From: Gemmatimonadota bacterium
GTDB taxonomy: Bacteria; Gemmatimonadota; Gemmatimonadetes; Gemmatimonadales; Gemmatimonadaceae
NCBI GenBank assembly: GCA_028287235.1
Contig: JAQBQB010000029.1
Location: forward strand, 1 to 64,000
DNA length: 64,000 bases
Direction: 5' to 3'
Positions 18,071 through 28,138 of the stretch are shown here, one piece after another. The notes under the pieces were generated by a model that worked only from the letters and a program-made list of their open reading frames with translations, did no database searches and was not told the DNA's origin. The translations under genes and the position numbers were made by a program. Each line of letters begins with the position of its first letter. The stretch's first letter is position 1.

Positions 18071-19617
18071 GCGCGTTCTCCTGGTGTCTTTGTGTTTCTC
18101 AGGTCGACCCCGGTCATCTCCGAGGGCTGCTCGAGTCCAAGCATCGTCAACAGTGTGGGCCCCACGTCGCACAGCGCGCCGCCCGACCGCAGCGGCATCT
18201 CGCCGCCTGGATCGACGACGATGAACGGGACCGGGTTGGTCGTGTGCGCGGTATGCGGACCGCCCGTGGCGGGATCGATCATCATCTCGCAGTTGCCATG
18301 GTCCGCCGTGATCAGCAAGCGTGCGCCGGCCCGCTCGGCCGCCTGCATCACGCGCGCGAGACATTCGTCCACGGTCTCCACGGCCTTGATCGTCGCCGGG
18401 ATGGACCCGGTGTGCCCGACCATGTCGCCGTTCGCGTAGTTGCAGAGAATGAAATCGTGCTCGCGCTTGGTGATCGCGTCCGTCAGCACGTCGGTCACAC
18501 CGGGCGCGCTCATCTCCGGCATCAGGTCGTACGTCGCGACCTTCTGGCTCGGCACGAGTCTGCGGTCCTCGCACGGGAACGGCGTCTCGACGCCCCCGTT
18601 GAAGAAGTAGGTGACGTGCGCGTACTTCTCGGTTTCGGCCGTGCGGAGCATAGTCATCCCTGCCTTTGACACCACTTCGCCCACGATGTTCGCCATCGAC
18701 TGGGCGGGAAAGGCGACGGGCAGGCGAACTCGCCGGTCGTAGTTGGTCATGGTCGCGACGGTGAGCTTCGGCCGCTTGCTCACGTCGAAGCCGTCGAAGT
18801 CCGGCTGCGTGAGCGCCGCGATGATCTGGCGCATGCGGTCCGCGCGAAAGTTGAAGCAGATCACCGAGTCGCCGTCGTGCATCGGCGCCACGGCCTTGCC
18901 GTCCTTCACGATCGCGGTGGGGATGATGAATTCGTCCGTCTCGTTTCGTTCGTAGGCGGCGCGGATCACCTCGAGGGGATCGGTGCCGGACGGGCCCACG
19001 CCGTCGACCGCCGACCGATACCACTTCTCGGTGCGGTCCCAGCGTTTGTCTCGGTCCATGCCGTAGTAGCGGCCGCCCACGCTGCCGATCACCGCGCGCT
19101 CGCCCGCGTAGTCGATCAGCTGGCCCATGTAGCCGAGTCCCGAGCGGGGCATCGTGTCGCGCCCGTCGAGCATGGCGTGGATCGCGATGCGCGGCACCTG
19201 CTGCTGCGCGCACAAATCGATCAGTGCAAACAAATGTTTGTCGATCGCGTGCACGCCGCCGTTCCCGATCAGCCCCACCAGGTGCACCGTGCCGCCGCTC
19301 TGTTTCGCCGAGGTGCAGGCATCCAGAAACACCGAATTCTTGAAGAACGAGCCGTCGCGAATCGACGTGTCGATCCGCACGAGATCCTGCATTACCACGC
19401 GGCCGGCGCCGAGGTTCAGGTGTCCCACCTCGCTGTTTCCCATCTGCCCCTCGGGCAAACCCACGGCGAGCCCGGAGGCGTGCAGCAGCGTTCTCGGATG
19501 ACGCGCGACGAGCGCGTCCCAAATGGGCGTGTTGGCGAGTGCGATGGCGTTTCCTTCGCGCTCCGGCCGGTATCCCCAACCATCGAGAACCACCAGCACG
19601 ACGGGACTTTTCGGCAC
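18067..19617 (-). CDS. gpmI: 2,3-bisphosphoglycerate-independent phosphoglycerate mutase
   Basis: 516 residues from a GTG start, the standard iPGM length. It begins PVVLVVLDGWGYRPE with the first metal aspartate. The catalytic serine sits in GQMGNSEVGHLNLGAGRVV. HAMLDGRDTMPRSG, GGRYYGMDRD, FFNGGVE and LITADHGNCE complete the two manganese sites of the alkaline-phosphatase superfamily fold. It interconverts 3- and 2-phosphoglycerate in glycolysis and gluconeogenesis. It is the first gene of a minus-strand pair with the outer-membrane protein. The 181-bp spacer to the divergent peptidase at 19799 should contain both promoters, but no hexamers stand out. Confidence 0.95.
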   Translation of the reverse strand: MPKSPVVLVVLDGWGYRPEREGNAIALANTPIWDALVARHPRTLLHASGLAVGLPEGQMGNSEVGHLNLGAGRVVMQDLVRIDTSIRDGSFFKNSVFLDACTSAKQSGGTVHLVGLIGNGGVHAIDKHLFALIDLCAQQQVPRIAIHAMLDGRDTMPRSGLGYMGQLIDYAGERAVIGSVGGRYYGMDRDKRWDRTEKWYRSAVDGVGPSGTDPLEVIRAAYERNETDEFIIPTAIVKDGKAVAPMHDGDSVICFNFRADRMRQIIAALTQPDFDGFDVSKRPKLTVATMTNYDRRVRLPVAFPAQSMANIVGEVVSKAGMTMLRTAETEKYAHVTYFFNGGVETPFPCEDRRLVPSQKVATYDLMPEMSAPGVTDVLTDAITKREHDFILCNYANGDMVGHTGSIPATIKAVETVDECLARVMQAAERAGARLLITADHGNCEMMIDPATGGPHTAHTTNPVPFIVVDPGGEMPLRSGGALCDVGPTLLTMLGLEQPSEMTGVDLRNTKTPGERA

Positions 19618-19798
19618 GTGTGAACGGTGTAGGTGAGAGCGGGAATCTAAGGGGACGATCGCCCGTACGTGGCGGGCTGGGCTGAAGCTTACCTAAATTG
19701 TGTTGCCTTCGGGGTTTACGATTCGTCGATTGAGGCTTATCATCGCTTCATCCTGCCGCGCCTTCCAGGCGCACTTTCCCTCCGCGCGTCCTCCCTGA

Positions 19799-20767
19799 AT
19801 GCTGGTCCTCTCCCGCCGCCGCCGAATCGGTTACGCGTTAGCGTTCGTTTTGCCGCTCGCGGCCCTCGTGGGCTCGACACGCGGCGCGGCCGCTTCCGCG
19901 CGTTCGACCGCGGGAGACAGCGTGTCCAGCACGGTGCATTTCGCCACGACGACGGACGTCATTCGCTTCGTCGACGATTCACTTCGTGGGCGCAGCGGAA
20001 AATTGTTCGTCCGATTCCTCGCGGCCGACGTGCGCACCAAAGCGTTGCCCGCGTTCCGGCAGCTGTTCGGCGACACCGCGCTGGCGCGCCCCGGCGTCTA
20101 TCCGGTGACCGATTCCAATCTCTCGCTGCCATTCGCCTTCATCGCGTTGCACGCGTTCGGCGAAAAGCAGAGCGGGCAGCTTGGCGGCTATCGCATCGGG
20201 TTCTGGCCCGGTGAGCGCGGTGCCGTGGCCGCGGCGTACGGCAACCCGGCGGGCTTCATCGAAGTCACGCGCGAGAACGCCGACCTGCACGTGTCCGAGC
20301 ACTTTCGCCTGCGCGATTTCCTCACGCACGATCAGGCGAATGTGTGGCCGAAGTATCTCGTGCTGCGCGAAGATCTCGTCGACAAGCTCGAGCTGGTCGT
20401 GCAGGAGCTCGAGCGCAGCGGCGTGCCGGTGCGCCACATGAGCGTCATGAGCGGATTCCGCACACCGCAGTACAACGCGACGGGCGGCATCACCTCGGGC
20501 CGCGCACAGTTGAGCCGCCACATGTACGGCGACGCCTCCGACGTCTTCGTCGACAACGATTACGACGGCCGCATGGATGACCTCAACCACGACGGCCGCG
20601 TCGACTATCGCGACGCGCAGGTCGTGGTCGCCGCATCCGAGCGCGTCGAGCGCGCGCACCCCGAGCTGTTGGGTGGCGGTGGCATCTACAAGGCGACGCG
20701 CGAGCATGGTCCGTTCGCCCACATCGACGTGCGCGGCAATCGCGCGCGTTGGGGACTGACGGAATGA
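19799..20767 (+). CDS. Exported M15-like (D-Ala-D-Ala type) peptidase with EF-hand-like loops
   Basis: 322 residues with an N-terminal signal segment (RRRRIGYALAFVLPLAALVG). The C-terminal part matches the M15A/DUF882 fold: VMSGFRTPQYN, the metal pair in SRHMYGDASDVFVD, and a last His in FAHIDVRGNRARW. Between them sit two overlapping acidic loops (residues 252-263 and 261-272). The second, DLNHDGRVDYRD, fits the EF-hand/dockerin calcium loop. Relatives cut or bind peptidoglycan stem peptides in the periplasm. The following gene is a paralogue starting in this gene's last codon (ATGA), so they arose by tandem duplication and probably act together. Confidence 0.78.
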   Translation: MLVLSRRRRIGYALAFVLPLAALVGSTRGAAASARSTAGDSVSSTVHFATTTDVIRFVDDSLRGRSGKLFVRFLAADVRTKALPAFRQLFGDTALARPGVYPVTDSNLSLPFAFIALHAFGEKQSGQLGGYRIGFWPGERGAVAAAYGNPAGFIEVTRENADLHVSEHFRLRDFLTHDQANVWPKYLVLREDLVDKLELVVQELERSGVPVRHMSVMSGFRTPQYNATGGITSGRAQLSRHMYGDASDVFVDNDYDGRMDDLNHDGRVDYRDAQVVVAASERVERAHPELLGGGGIYKATREHGPFAHIDVRGNRARWGLTE

Positions 20768-21771
20768 CGCGCGGCGCCGGAAAGGCCGCGTGGGGCACCC
20801 TGGCGGTCTTCGCGACCGCGGCGCTCGCCGTCATCCAGTTCTTCAAGCCGGCGGAGTCCGCGCCGATCGAACCGTTCGCCGCCGTCGCGCGATTGAGCGC
20901 CGCTCCGTCGCTCAACGCGTTTGGTGCGAGCCGCGAAGTTCGCCTGCGCTTCTCGCTGCCGGGCGACCAGCTCGAGTTCCCGCTCGAAGTCGGCGGCGAC
21001 CCCGCCACGCTCTCTTACGAGTGGGTTCGCGGCCGCGACTCGACGAGTGACGAGCTCGCGCGCCCCATCGCCGGCTCGACCTTCGTGGCTCCGTCCAAGC
21101 CGGGCTTCTACCACCTCGCCATCGTGCGCGGCACGGAGCGGCAGATCATCGCCGAGCCCACGCTCGCGGTGATGGTGCCGTTCACGCAGAAGGTGGGTAC
21201 GTCACTCAACGGCTATCGCATCGGCACCTACCTGGCCGAGCGCCTCGGTCGCCATACCGACCATCCGGCGGGCTTTCTCGAGGTCGCGGCGAACGACGTC
21301 AACCTCAAAGTGAGCACGCATCTCCGACTCGGCGACTTCATCACGCACGACGCGCAATCGGCGGTCTGGCCGAAGTACGTCGCGCTGAATCCGCGGCTGC
21401 TGGACAAGCTCGAGCTCGTTCTCGCGAAGATCGGCGCGGGCGCCCACTTCTCTCAGGCGGACGAAGCGCCGCAAGCAGTGGCATTTGACGTGCACAGCGG
21501 TTTCAGGACGCCGTCGCACAACGGCGGCGTTTGGCGCGCGGCGCGCGACAGCCGGCATCAGTATGGCGATGCGGCGGACGTAGCGATCGATGCGGATGGC
21601 GACGGACGTGTGACCCTCAAGGACGAGATCCTCGTCGCTCGGGCGGTGGAGCAGGTGGAAGCCGAGCATCCCGATCTCGTGGGAGGCCTTGGGCTCTACA
21701 CCAGCCGTCACTACCGTACGCCGTACGTGCACATCGACGCGCGGGGCAAACGCTCGCGCTGGACGGGCTGA
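20764..21771 (+). CDS. Second M15-like peptidase, paralogue of the upstream gene
   Basis: 335 residues, starting at ATG 20764 with a 4-bp overlap. An uncleaved or signal-type helix GTLAVFATAALAVIQFF anchors the N-terminus. The first part is a beta domain (about residues 45-135) ending YHLAIVRGTER. The peptidase core repeats the order of its neighbour: NGYRIGTYLAE, LRLGDFITHDAQ, VHSGFRTPSHN, SRHQYGDAADVAID and YVHIDARGKRSRW. One calcium-type loop, DADGDGRVTLKD (276-287), lies between the two metal motifs. A role in peptidoglycan hydrolysis or remodelling is inferred from the fold; the substrate is unknown. Confidence 0.78.
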   Translation: MTRGAGKAAWGTLAVFATAALAVIQFFKPAESAPIEPFAAVARLSAAPSLNAFGASREVRLRFSLPGDQLEFPLEVGGDPATLSYEWVRGRDSTSDELARPIAGSTFVAPSKPGFYHLAIVRGTERQIIAEPTLAVMVPFTQKVGTSLNGYRIGTYLAERLGRHTDHPAGFLEVAANDVNLKVSTHLRLGDFITHDAQSAVWPKYVALNPRLLDKLELVLAKIGAGAHFSQADEAPQAVAFDVHSGFRTPSHNGGVWRAARDSRHQYGDAADVAIDADGDGRVTLKDEILVARAVEQVEAEHPDLVGGLGLYTSRHYRTPYVHIDARGKRSRWTG

Positions 21772-21788
21772 CACAGAACGGAGACCCG

Positions 21789-22204
21789 ATGAACGAGCAC
21801 CTGCGCGACCGCATTCTCAGAAAGCTCGAGACACTGTCGGATGAGCGCGGGTACCAGGTGCTCGATTACGTCGAGTTTCTCGAGTCGCGCTACGCCGAGC
21901 GCCAGACTCCGAACGCCACGGCGTTCACCCGGTTCACCGAAGCGATCGAGGACAAGCTGCGCGCGGGGAAGGTCTCCGCGAGCGCGATCGCGGAAACCGT
22001 CGGTTTCATGAACCGCGCGGCGAACGTGTTGAACAGCGCGGTCGAGACGGGCAAGAACATGGCGAACGATCTCGTGAACACCTCGCGCACCGGTTCAACC
22101 GGCAGTCAGCCGTCCAGCCCACAGCCACCGCCGTCCACGCCGAACTCGGCGTCCTCACCGGCACACGACACCAAGGATCCTGGCGGACCAGGGGAGAAGC
22201 TTTA

Positions 22205-22205
<1 letters not shown>
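21789..22205 (+). CDS. Small coiled-coil-like protein, unknown function
   Basis: 138 residues beginning MNEHLRDRILRKLETLSDER, 15 bp after the paralogue pair. The N-terminal helix (ILRKLETLSDERGYQVLDYV then EFLESRY) resembles the short DUF2281-type motif in which a helix ends in DYVEFL. The middle is amphipathic helix (AIEDKLRAGKVSASAIAETV). The C-terminal 40 residues are Ser/Pro/Thr-rich and disordered. It shares its last base with the next start (TAATG). Function is unknown, and no signal peptide or membrane helix is seen. Confidence 0.65.
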
Positions 22206-24278
<2,073 letters not shown>

Positions 24279-24306
24279 CTGGTTGCGGTTGCAGGTCCTA
24301 CCGATG

Positions 24307-24334
24307 AATCCGCAGGCGGCCTGGGCTGCGGATT
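24307..24334 (+). terminator. Hairpin after guaB, terminator-like
   Basis: A perfect 9-bp stem AATCCGCAG / CTGCGGATT encloses a 10-nt GC-rich loop, 28 bp past the guaB stop. No T-run follows on the plus strand, so Rho-independent termination is doubtful; it may stabilise the 3' end. Confidence 0.4.
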
Positions 24335-24361
24335 GACATATTCCCGAAGTTGTTGGACATT
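24333..24361 (+). promoter_or_regulatory. Possible permease promoter
   Basis: A consensus TTGACA (24333-24338) lies 17 bp before GACATT, a poor -10 with three of six matches. It is 82 bp upstream of the permease GTG. A better -10-like TACAAT at 24366 has no -35 at proper distance. The call is tentative. Confidence 0.3.
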
Positions 24362-24442
24362 TGCATACAATCCCGTGCGAGCTCGGCTGCGCCTGAGACT
24401 GTACGGATCTTGGCGAATCAACGTGACATAAGGAGGAACGGC

Positions 24443-25924
24443 GTGGCTGGCTCACTGTTTCGAACCAAGTCGATCGACCGCCTGATGGCGCAGGGCGCAA
24501 GCAACGTCGAAGGAGGGCTCAAGCGAACGCTGGGCTCCTTCGCGCTCGTTGCACTCGGCATCGGAGCGATCATCGGCGCAGGTCTGTTCGTACGGACCGC
24601 AGCAGCCATCGCCGAACGCGCCGGACCGTCGGTGACGATCGCGTTCATCGTGGCGGGCGTGGGATGCGCATTCGCCGGCCTGTGCTACGCCGAGTTCGCG
24701 TCGATGATTCCGATCGCCGGCAGCGCGTACACGTATTCGTACGTGACGATGGGTGAGCTGGTCGCGTGGATCATCGGGTGGGATCTCGTGCTCGAGTACG
24801 CGGTCGGCGCCGCCACGGTCGCCATCGCGTGGAGTGAGTATTTCAACAAGGTGTTGGAGTACTTCGGACTTCACGTGCCGTACCAGTGGTGCCACTCGCC
24901 CTGGGAAACGATGCAGACCACGGGCGTTCACGGCATCATGAACGTTCCCGCCATCGCCATTCTGTTCCTGCTCTCGCTGCTGCTCGTCCGCGGAACGCAG
25001 GAATCGGCGTGGGTCAACAGCCTGATCGTCGTCACGAAAGTGTCGATCGTCATCCTGGTGATCGTGATCGGCTGGGGCTTCATCAATCCCGCGAACCACC
25101 ACCCGTTCATTCCCGCCGCCACGACGTACACCACGCCCGAGGGCGTGACGCATCCGTACGGCGGCATCATGGGCATCCTCGGCGCGGCCGGTGTCGTGTT
25201 CTTCGCGTTCATCGGATTCGACGCGGTCTCGACCGCGGCGCAAGAGGCGAAGAATCCCGAGCGCGACATGCCGATCGGCATTCTCGGCTCGCTGGTCATC
25301 TGCACGTTGCTCTACGTGCTGTTCTCCTACGTGTTGAGCGGCGTGGCGACGGTCGAGGACTTCCGCACGGCGGGCAAGGAAGCGTCGGTCACCTTCGCGA
25401 TCGCGAAGTACATGACCGGATACGCGTGGCTCGCGAAGTTCGTCACGGTCGCGATTCTCGCCGGCTTCTCGTCGGTCATCCTGGTGATGTTGCTCGGCCA
25501 GTCGCGCGTGTTCTACTCGATGAGCGTGGACGGCCTGGTGCCGAAGGTGTTCTCCGACGTCCACCCGAAGTTCAAGACGCCGTGGAAGTCGAACATGCTG
25601 TTCTTCCTCCTCACCGCGGTGTTCGCGGGATTCATCCCGGGCGACATCGTCGGCGAGATGACCAGCATCGGCACCTTGTTCGCGTTCATTCTGGTATGCG
25701 CGGGCGTTTGGATTCTCCGCGTACGCCGGCCCGAGCTGCCGCGCGCGTTCAGGGCCCCGATGGTTCCGGTCGTGTCGACGCTCGGCATCGTGGTCTGCGG
25801 CGCGATGATCTACGGCCTCGGTTGGACGAACTGGCTGCGCCTCATCGTCTGGCTCGCCATCGGGCTGGTCTTCTACTTCGGCTACGGCCGCTCACACTCG
25901 CTGCTGACGAAGGAAGGCGCCTAG
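24443..25924 (+). CDS. APC-family amino acid permease
   Basis: 493 residues from GTG 24443, preceded by AAGGAGG with 6-nt spacing, the best ribosome site in this part of the window. About 12-13 membrane helices are evident. The APC signature LVALGIGAIIGAGLFVRTA opens helix 1, followed by SMIPIAGSAYTYSYVTMGE, AAGVVFFAFIGFDAVSTAAQ and EAKNPERDMPIGI. The pattern is that of cationic-amino-acid/YfnA-type transporters, proton-coupled importers. Substrate cannot be read from sequence. The frame is open upstream to 24350, but that segment is not permease-like. A strong terminator follows at 25948-25981. Confidence 0.9.
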   Translation: MAGSLFRTKSIDRLMAQGASNVEGGLKRTLGSFALVALGIGAIIGAGLFVRTAAAIAERAGPSVTIAFIVAGVGCAFAGLCYAEFASMIPIAGSAYTYSYVTMGELVAWIIGWDLVLEYAVGAATVAIAWSEYFNKVLEYFGLHVPYQWCHSPWETMQTTGVHGIMNVPAIAILFLLSLLLVRGTQESAWVNSLIVVTKVSIVILVIVIGWGFINPANHHPFIPAATTYTTPEGVTHPYGGIMGILGAAGVVFFAFIGFDAVSTAAQEAKNPERDMPIGILGSLVICTLLYVLFSYVLSGVATVEDFRTAGKEASVTFAIAKYMTGYAWLAKFVTVAILAGFSSVILVMLLGQSRVFYSMSVDGLVPKVFSDVHPKFKTPWKSNMLFFLLTAVFAGFIPGDIVGEMTSIGTLFAFILVCAGVWILRVRRPELPRAFRAPMVPVVSTLGIVVCGAMIYGLGWTNWLRLIVWLAIGLVFYFGYGRSHSLLTKEGA

Positions 25925-25947
25925 CCTCCACCGGGTTAAGTTTGAAG

Positions 25948-25981
25948 CGGCGTCCGAATTCTCGGACGCCGTTTCGCTTTT
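25948..25981 (+). terminator. Intrinsic terminator after the permease gene
   Basis: The stem CGGCGTCCGA / TCGGACGCCG around loop ATTC is followed by TTTCGCTTTT. It ends two bases before the nrnA start codon, so nrnA must either be transcribed through it or start almost without a leader. Confidence 0.85.
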
Positions 25982-25982
25982 C

Positions 25983-27017
25983 ATGACGATGCATTCAGCC
26001 AAAGACTATCTCGCCATTCCGGAGCCGCGGCGCGCGGCCATCGCGCAGCTCGACCGTGAGCTCGTCGCCGGGCGGCGCGTGGCGCTCTCGACGCACATGA
26101 ACTCCGACGGCGACGGTTGCGGGTCCGAAGTCGCGCTCGCCCGCATGCTCGCGCAACGCGGACTCGACGTCCGCATCGTCAACCCAACGCCATGGCCGGA
26201 CCTGTTCGACTTCCTGCTCGGAAGCGACGTCAAGAACGAGACGGCGAAAGGCGCGCGCGCGCTCGAGAACATCGATCTACTCATCGTGCTCGACATCAGC
26301 GACGTGAAGCGTCTCGGCGGTCTCACCGACGCGGTGCGCGCCCTGACCGTTCCGAAGCTGGTGATCGACCACCACATCGCGTCGGACGATCCGGCGGGCA
26401 ACATCATCCTCACCGACGTCACCGCGTGCGCCACGGGCGAGCTGGTGTACGACCTTGGCTGCGTGCTCGGCTTCGACATCACGCCGGAGATTGCACAGGC
26501 GCTCTACGCCGCGATCCTCACCGACACGGGCAGCTTCCGGTTCAGCAACACCTCGCCACGCTGCCACGCCATGGCGGCGGATCTGCTCGCGGCCGGTGTG
26601 AATCCCGAAGAGATGTACGTGCGCATTTACGCGTCCGCTCCCGAGGGACGTGTCCGCCTCCTCGGCGACGTGCTCTCGACGCTTGGCGTGGATTCGGCGT
26701 ACGGATTGTCCTGGTTGTCGATGCCCGCCGGCATGCTCGAGCGGTACGACGTGCGCCAGGAAGATCTCGACGGCATCGTCGAGCACGCCCGGTCGATCTC
26801 GGGCACGCGCATGGCGCTGTTCTTCCGCGACCTTGGCTACGGCAAGGTGAAGCTGTCCTTCCGAAGCACCGGCGACGTCGACGTGAACGCGTTCGCGAAG
26901 CAGTTCGGCGGTGGCGGCCATGCCAAAGCCGCCGGCGCGTTGATCGTGGGATCGCTCGACGACGTGCGGGACCGCGTGATCACCGCGGCGCGGGCATTTC
27001 TTTCTCCGAAATCATAG
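25983..27017 (+). CDS. nrnA: DHH-family phosphoesterase (NrnA-like nanoRNase / pAp phosphatase)
   Basis: 344 residues. The DHH domain has LSTHMNSDGDGCGSEVAL (the usual THxNPDGDxxGS with Pro replaced by Ser), IVLDISDVKR, the name motif VIDHHIAS and a late AILTDTGSFRF. The DHHA1 domain ends QFGGGGHAKAAGAL. NrnA enzymes degrade 2-5-nt RNAs and hydrolyse 3'-phosphoadenosine 5'-phosphate with manganese. ATG 25983 is 2 bp after the terminator T-run and has no ribosome site; ATG 25989 is an alternative. The next gene follows after 2 bp. Confidence 0.88.
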   Translation: MTMHSAKDYLAIPEPRRAAIAQLDRELVAGRRVALSTHMNSDGDGCGSEVALARMLAQRGLDVRIVNPTPWPDLFDFLLGSDVKNETAKGARALENIDLLIVLDISDVKRLGGLTDAVRALTVPKLVIDHHIASDDPAGNIILTDVTACATGELVYDLGCVLGFDITPEIAQALYAAILTDTGSFRFSNTSPRCHAMAADLLAAGVNPEEMYVRIYASAPEGRVRLLGDVLSTLGVDSAYGLSWLSMPAGMLERYDVRQEDLDGIVEHARSISGTRMALFFRDLGYGKVKLSFRSTGDVDVNAFAKQFGGGGHAKAAGALIVGSLDDVRDRVITAARAFLSPKS

Positions 27018-27019
27018 CG

Positions 27020-28129
27020 ATGGCCTCTCCACTCACTGCGCGTGTCTCCGCCGCGCTCGAACGCATTCGTCACCCCCGCACCGGCAAGGATCTCGTCACG
27101 AGCGAAGCCGTTCGCGACGTGGCCACCACCACGTCGGGCAAGGTTCGCTTGACCCTGCTCCTCGCCGCCGGCGACGACCCGGTGATTGCTCGCACCATTC
27201 GACAATCGCTCGAGCAGGTCGAAGGTGTCACCGAAGTCACGATCGACGTCGCCGATGCCGCGGCGTTCGAAGCGAACAGAAAAACCGCGAGCCGCTCGCT
27301 GCCCGTGATGAATCAGGCCCCCGCCGCGCCACCGCGTGCCGCGGCGCCCACCCCAGTGGCGCAGCCCAACCTTGGCAAGATCATCGCGGTATCGAGCGGG
27401 AAAGGCGGCGTCGGGAAGTCCACGGTCGCCGTGAACCTCGCCGTCGCGTTGGCCAAACAGGGTGCGCGCGTGGGTCTCATGGACGCCGACATCCACGGCC
27501 CGAACTTGCCGCAGATGATGGGCGTCAACGAGCCGCCGATGGTCATCAAGGAGCGGATCATTCCGCTCGAGGCGCACGGCGTGAAGCTGATCAGCATCGG
27601 CTTCCTGATCGACCGCGACCAGCCGGCAATCTGGCGCGGTCCCATCGTGATGAAGATCATCACGCAGTTTCTGCGCGACGTTGCGTGGGGCGAGCTCGAT
27701 TACTTCATCGTCGACATGCCCCCAGGCACCGGCGACGCGCAACTCTCGCTCGTGCAAGCGACGCAGCTCAGCGGCGCGATCATCGTGACGACGCCGCAGG
27801 AAGTCTCCGTCGGCGACGCGCTGCGCGGCGTGAAGATGTTCGAGCGCGTCACCGTGCCCGTGCTCGGCATCGTCGAGAACATGAGCTGGTTCGAGTGTCC
27901 GCACTGCGGCAAGCCCACGCCGATCTTCGGCAGCGGCGGCGGCGAGCGATTGGCGACGGAGGTCGGGCTTCCGCTTCTCGCGCAGATTCCGCTCTATCCG
28001 CGCGTGCTCGAGGGCGGCGACACCGGAGCGCCGATCGTCGTGAGCGATCCCGAGTCCTCGGCCGCGCGCGCGCTGACGTCGATCGCGCAGAAGGTCGCCG
28101 AGCATTTCGGGGCGGCGGCCGTTCGCTGA
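27020..28129 (+). CDS. mrp: Mrp/NBP35-family iron-sulfur cluster carrier ATPase
   Basis: 369 residues. The N-terminal about 90 residues are a MIP18/DUF59-type domain (ERIRHPRTGKDLVTSEAVRD), followed by a Pro/Ala linker. The ATPase begins IIAVSSGKGGVGKSTVAVNL with the deviant Walker A at about 126-134, then GLMDADIHGPNLPQMMG and FIVDMPPGTGDAQLSL. The cluster-binding CPHC is in WFECPHCGKPTP near residue 293. Mrp proteins dimerise, carry a [4Fe-4S] cluster between subunits and deliver it to apoproteins. Many iron-sulfur proteins encoded nearby, such as the EtfD-like enzyme, could be clients. The gene starts 2 bp after nrnA. Confidence 0.93.
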   Translation: MASPLTARVSAALERIRHPRTGKDLVTSEAVRDVATTTSGKVRLTLLLAAGDDPVIARTIRQSLEQVEGVTEVTIDVADAAAFEANRKTASRSLPVMNQAPAAPPRAAAPTPVAQPNLGKIIAVSSGKGGVGKSTVAVNLAVALAKQGARVGLMDADIHGPNLPQMMGVNEPPMVIKERIIPLEAHGVKLISIGFLIDRDQPAIWRGPIVMKIITQFLRDVAWGELDYFIVDMPPGTGDAQLSLVQATQLSGAIIVTTPQEVSVGDALRGVKMFERVTVPVLGIVENMSWFECPHCGKPTPIFGSGGGERLATEVGLPLLAQIPLYPRVLEGGDTGAPIVVSDPESSAARALTSIAQKVAEHFGAAAVR

Positions 28130-28138
28130 GCTATCCGC

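Noticed and set aside
17378-19579. 733-codon minus-strand frame over gpmI
   Set aside because: Only its last 230 codons are the outer-membrane protein; the rest is an out-of-frame copy of gpmI.
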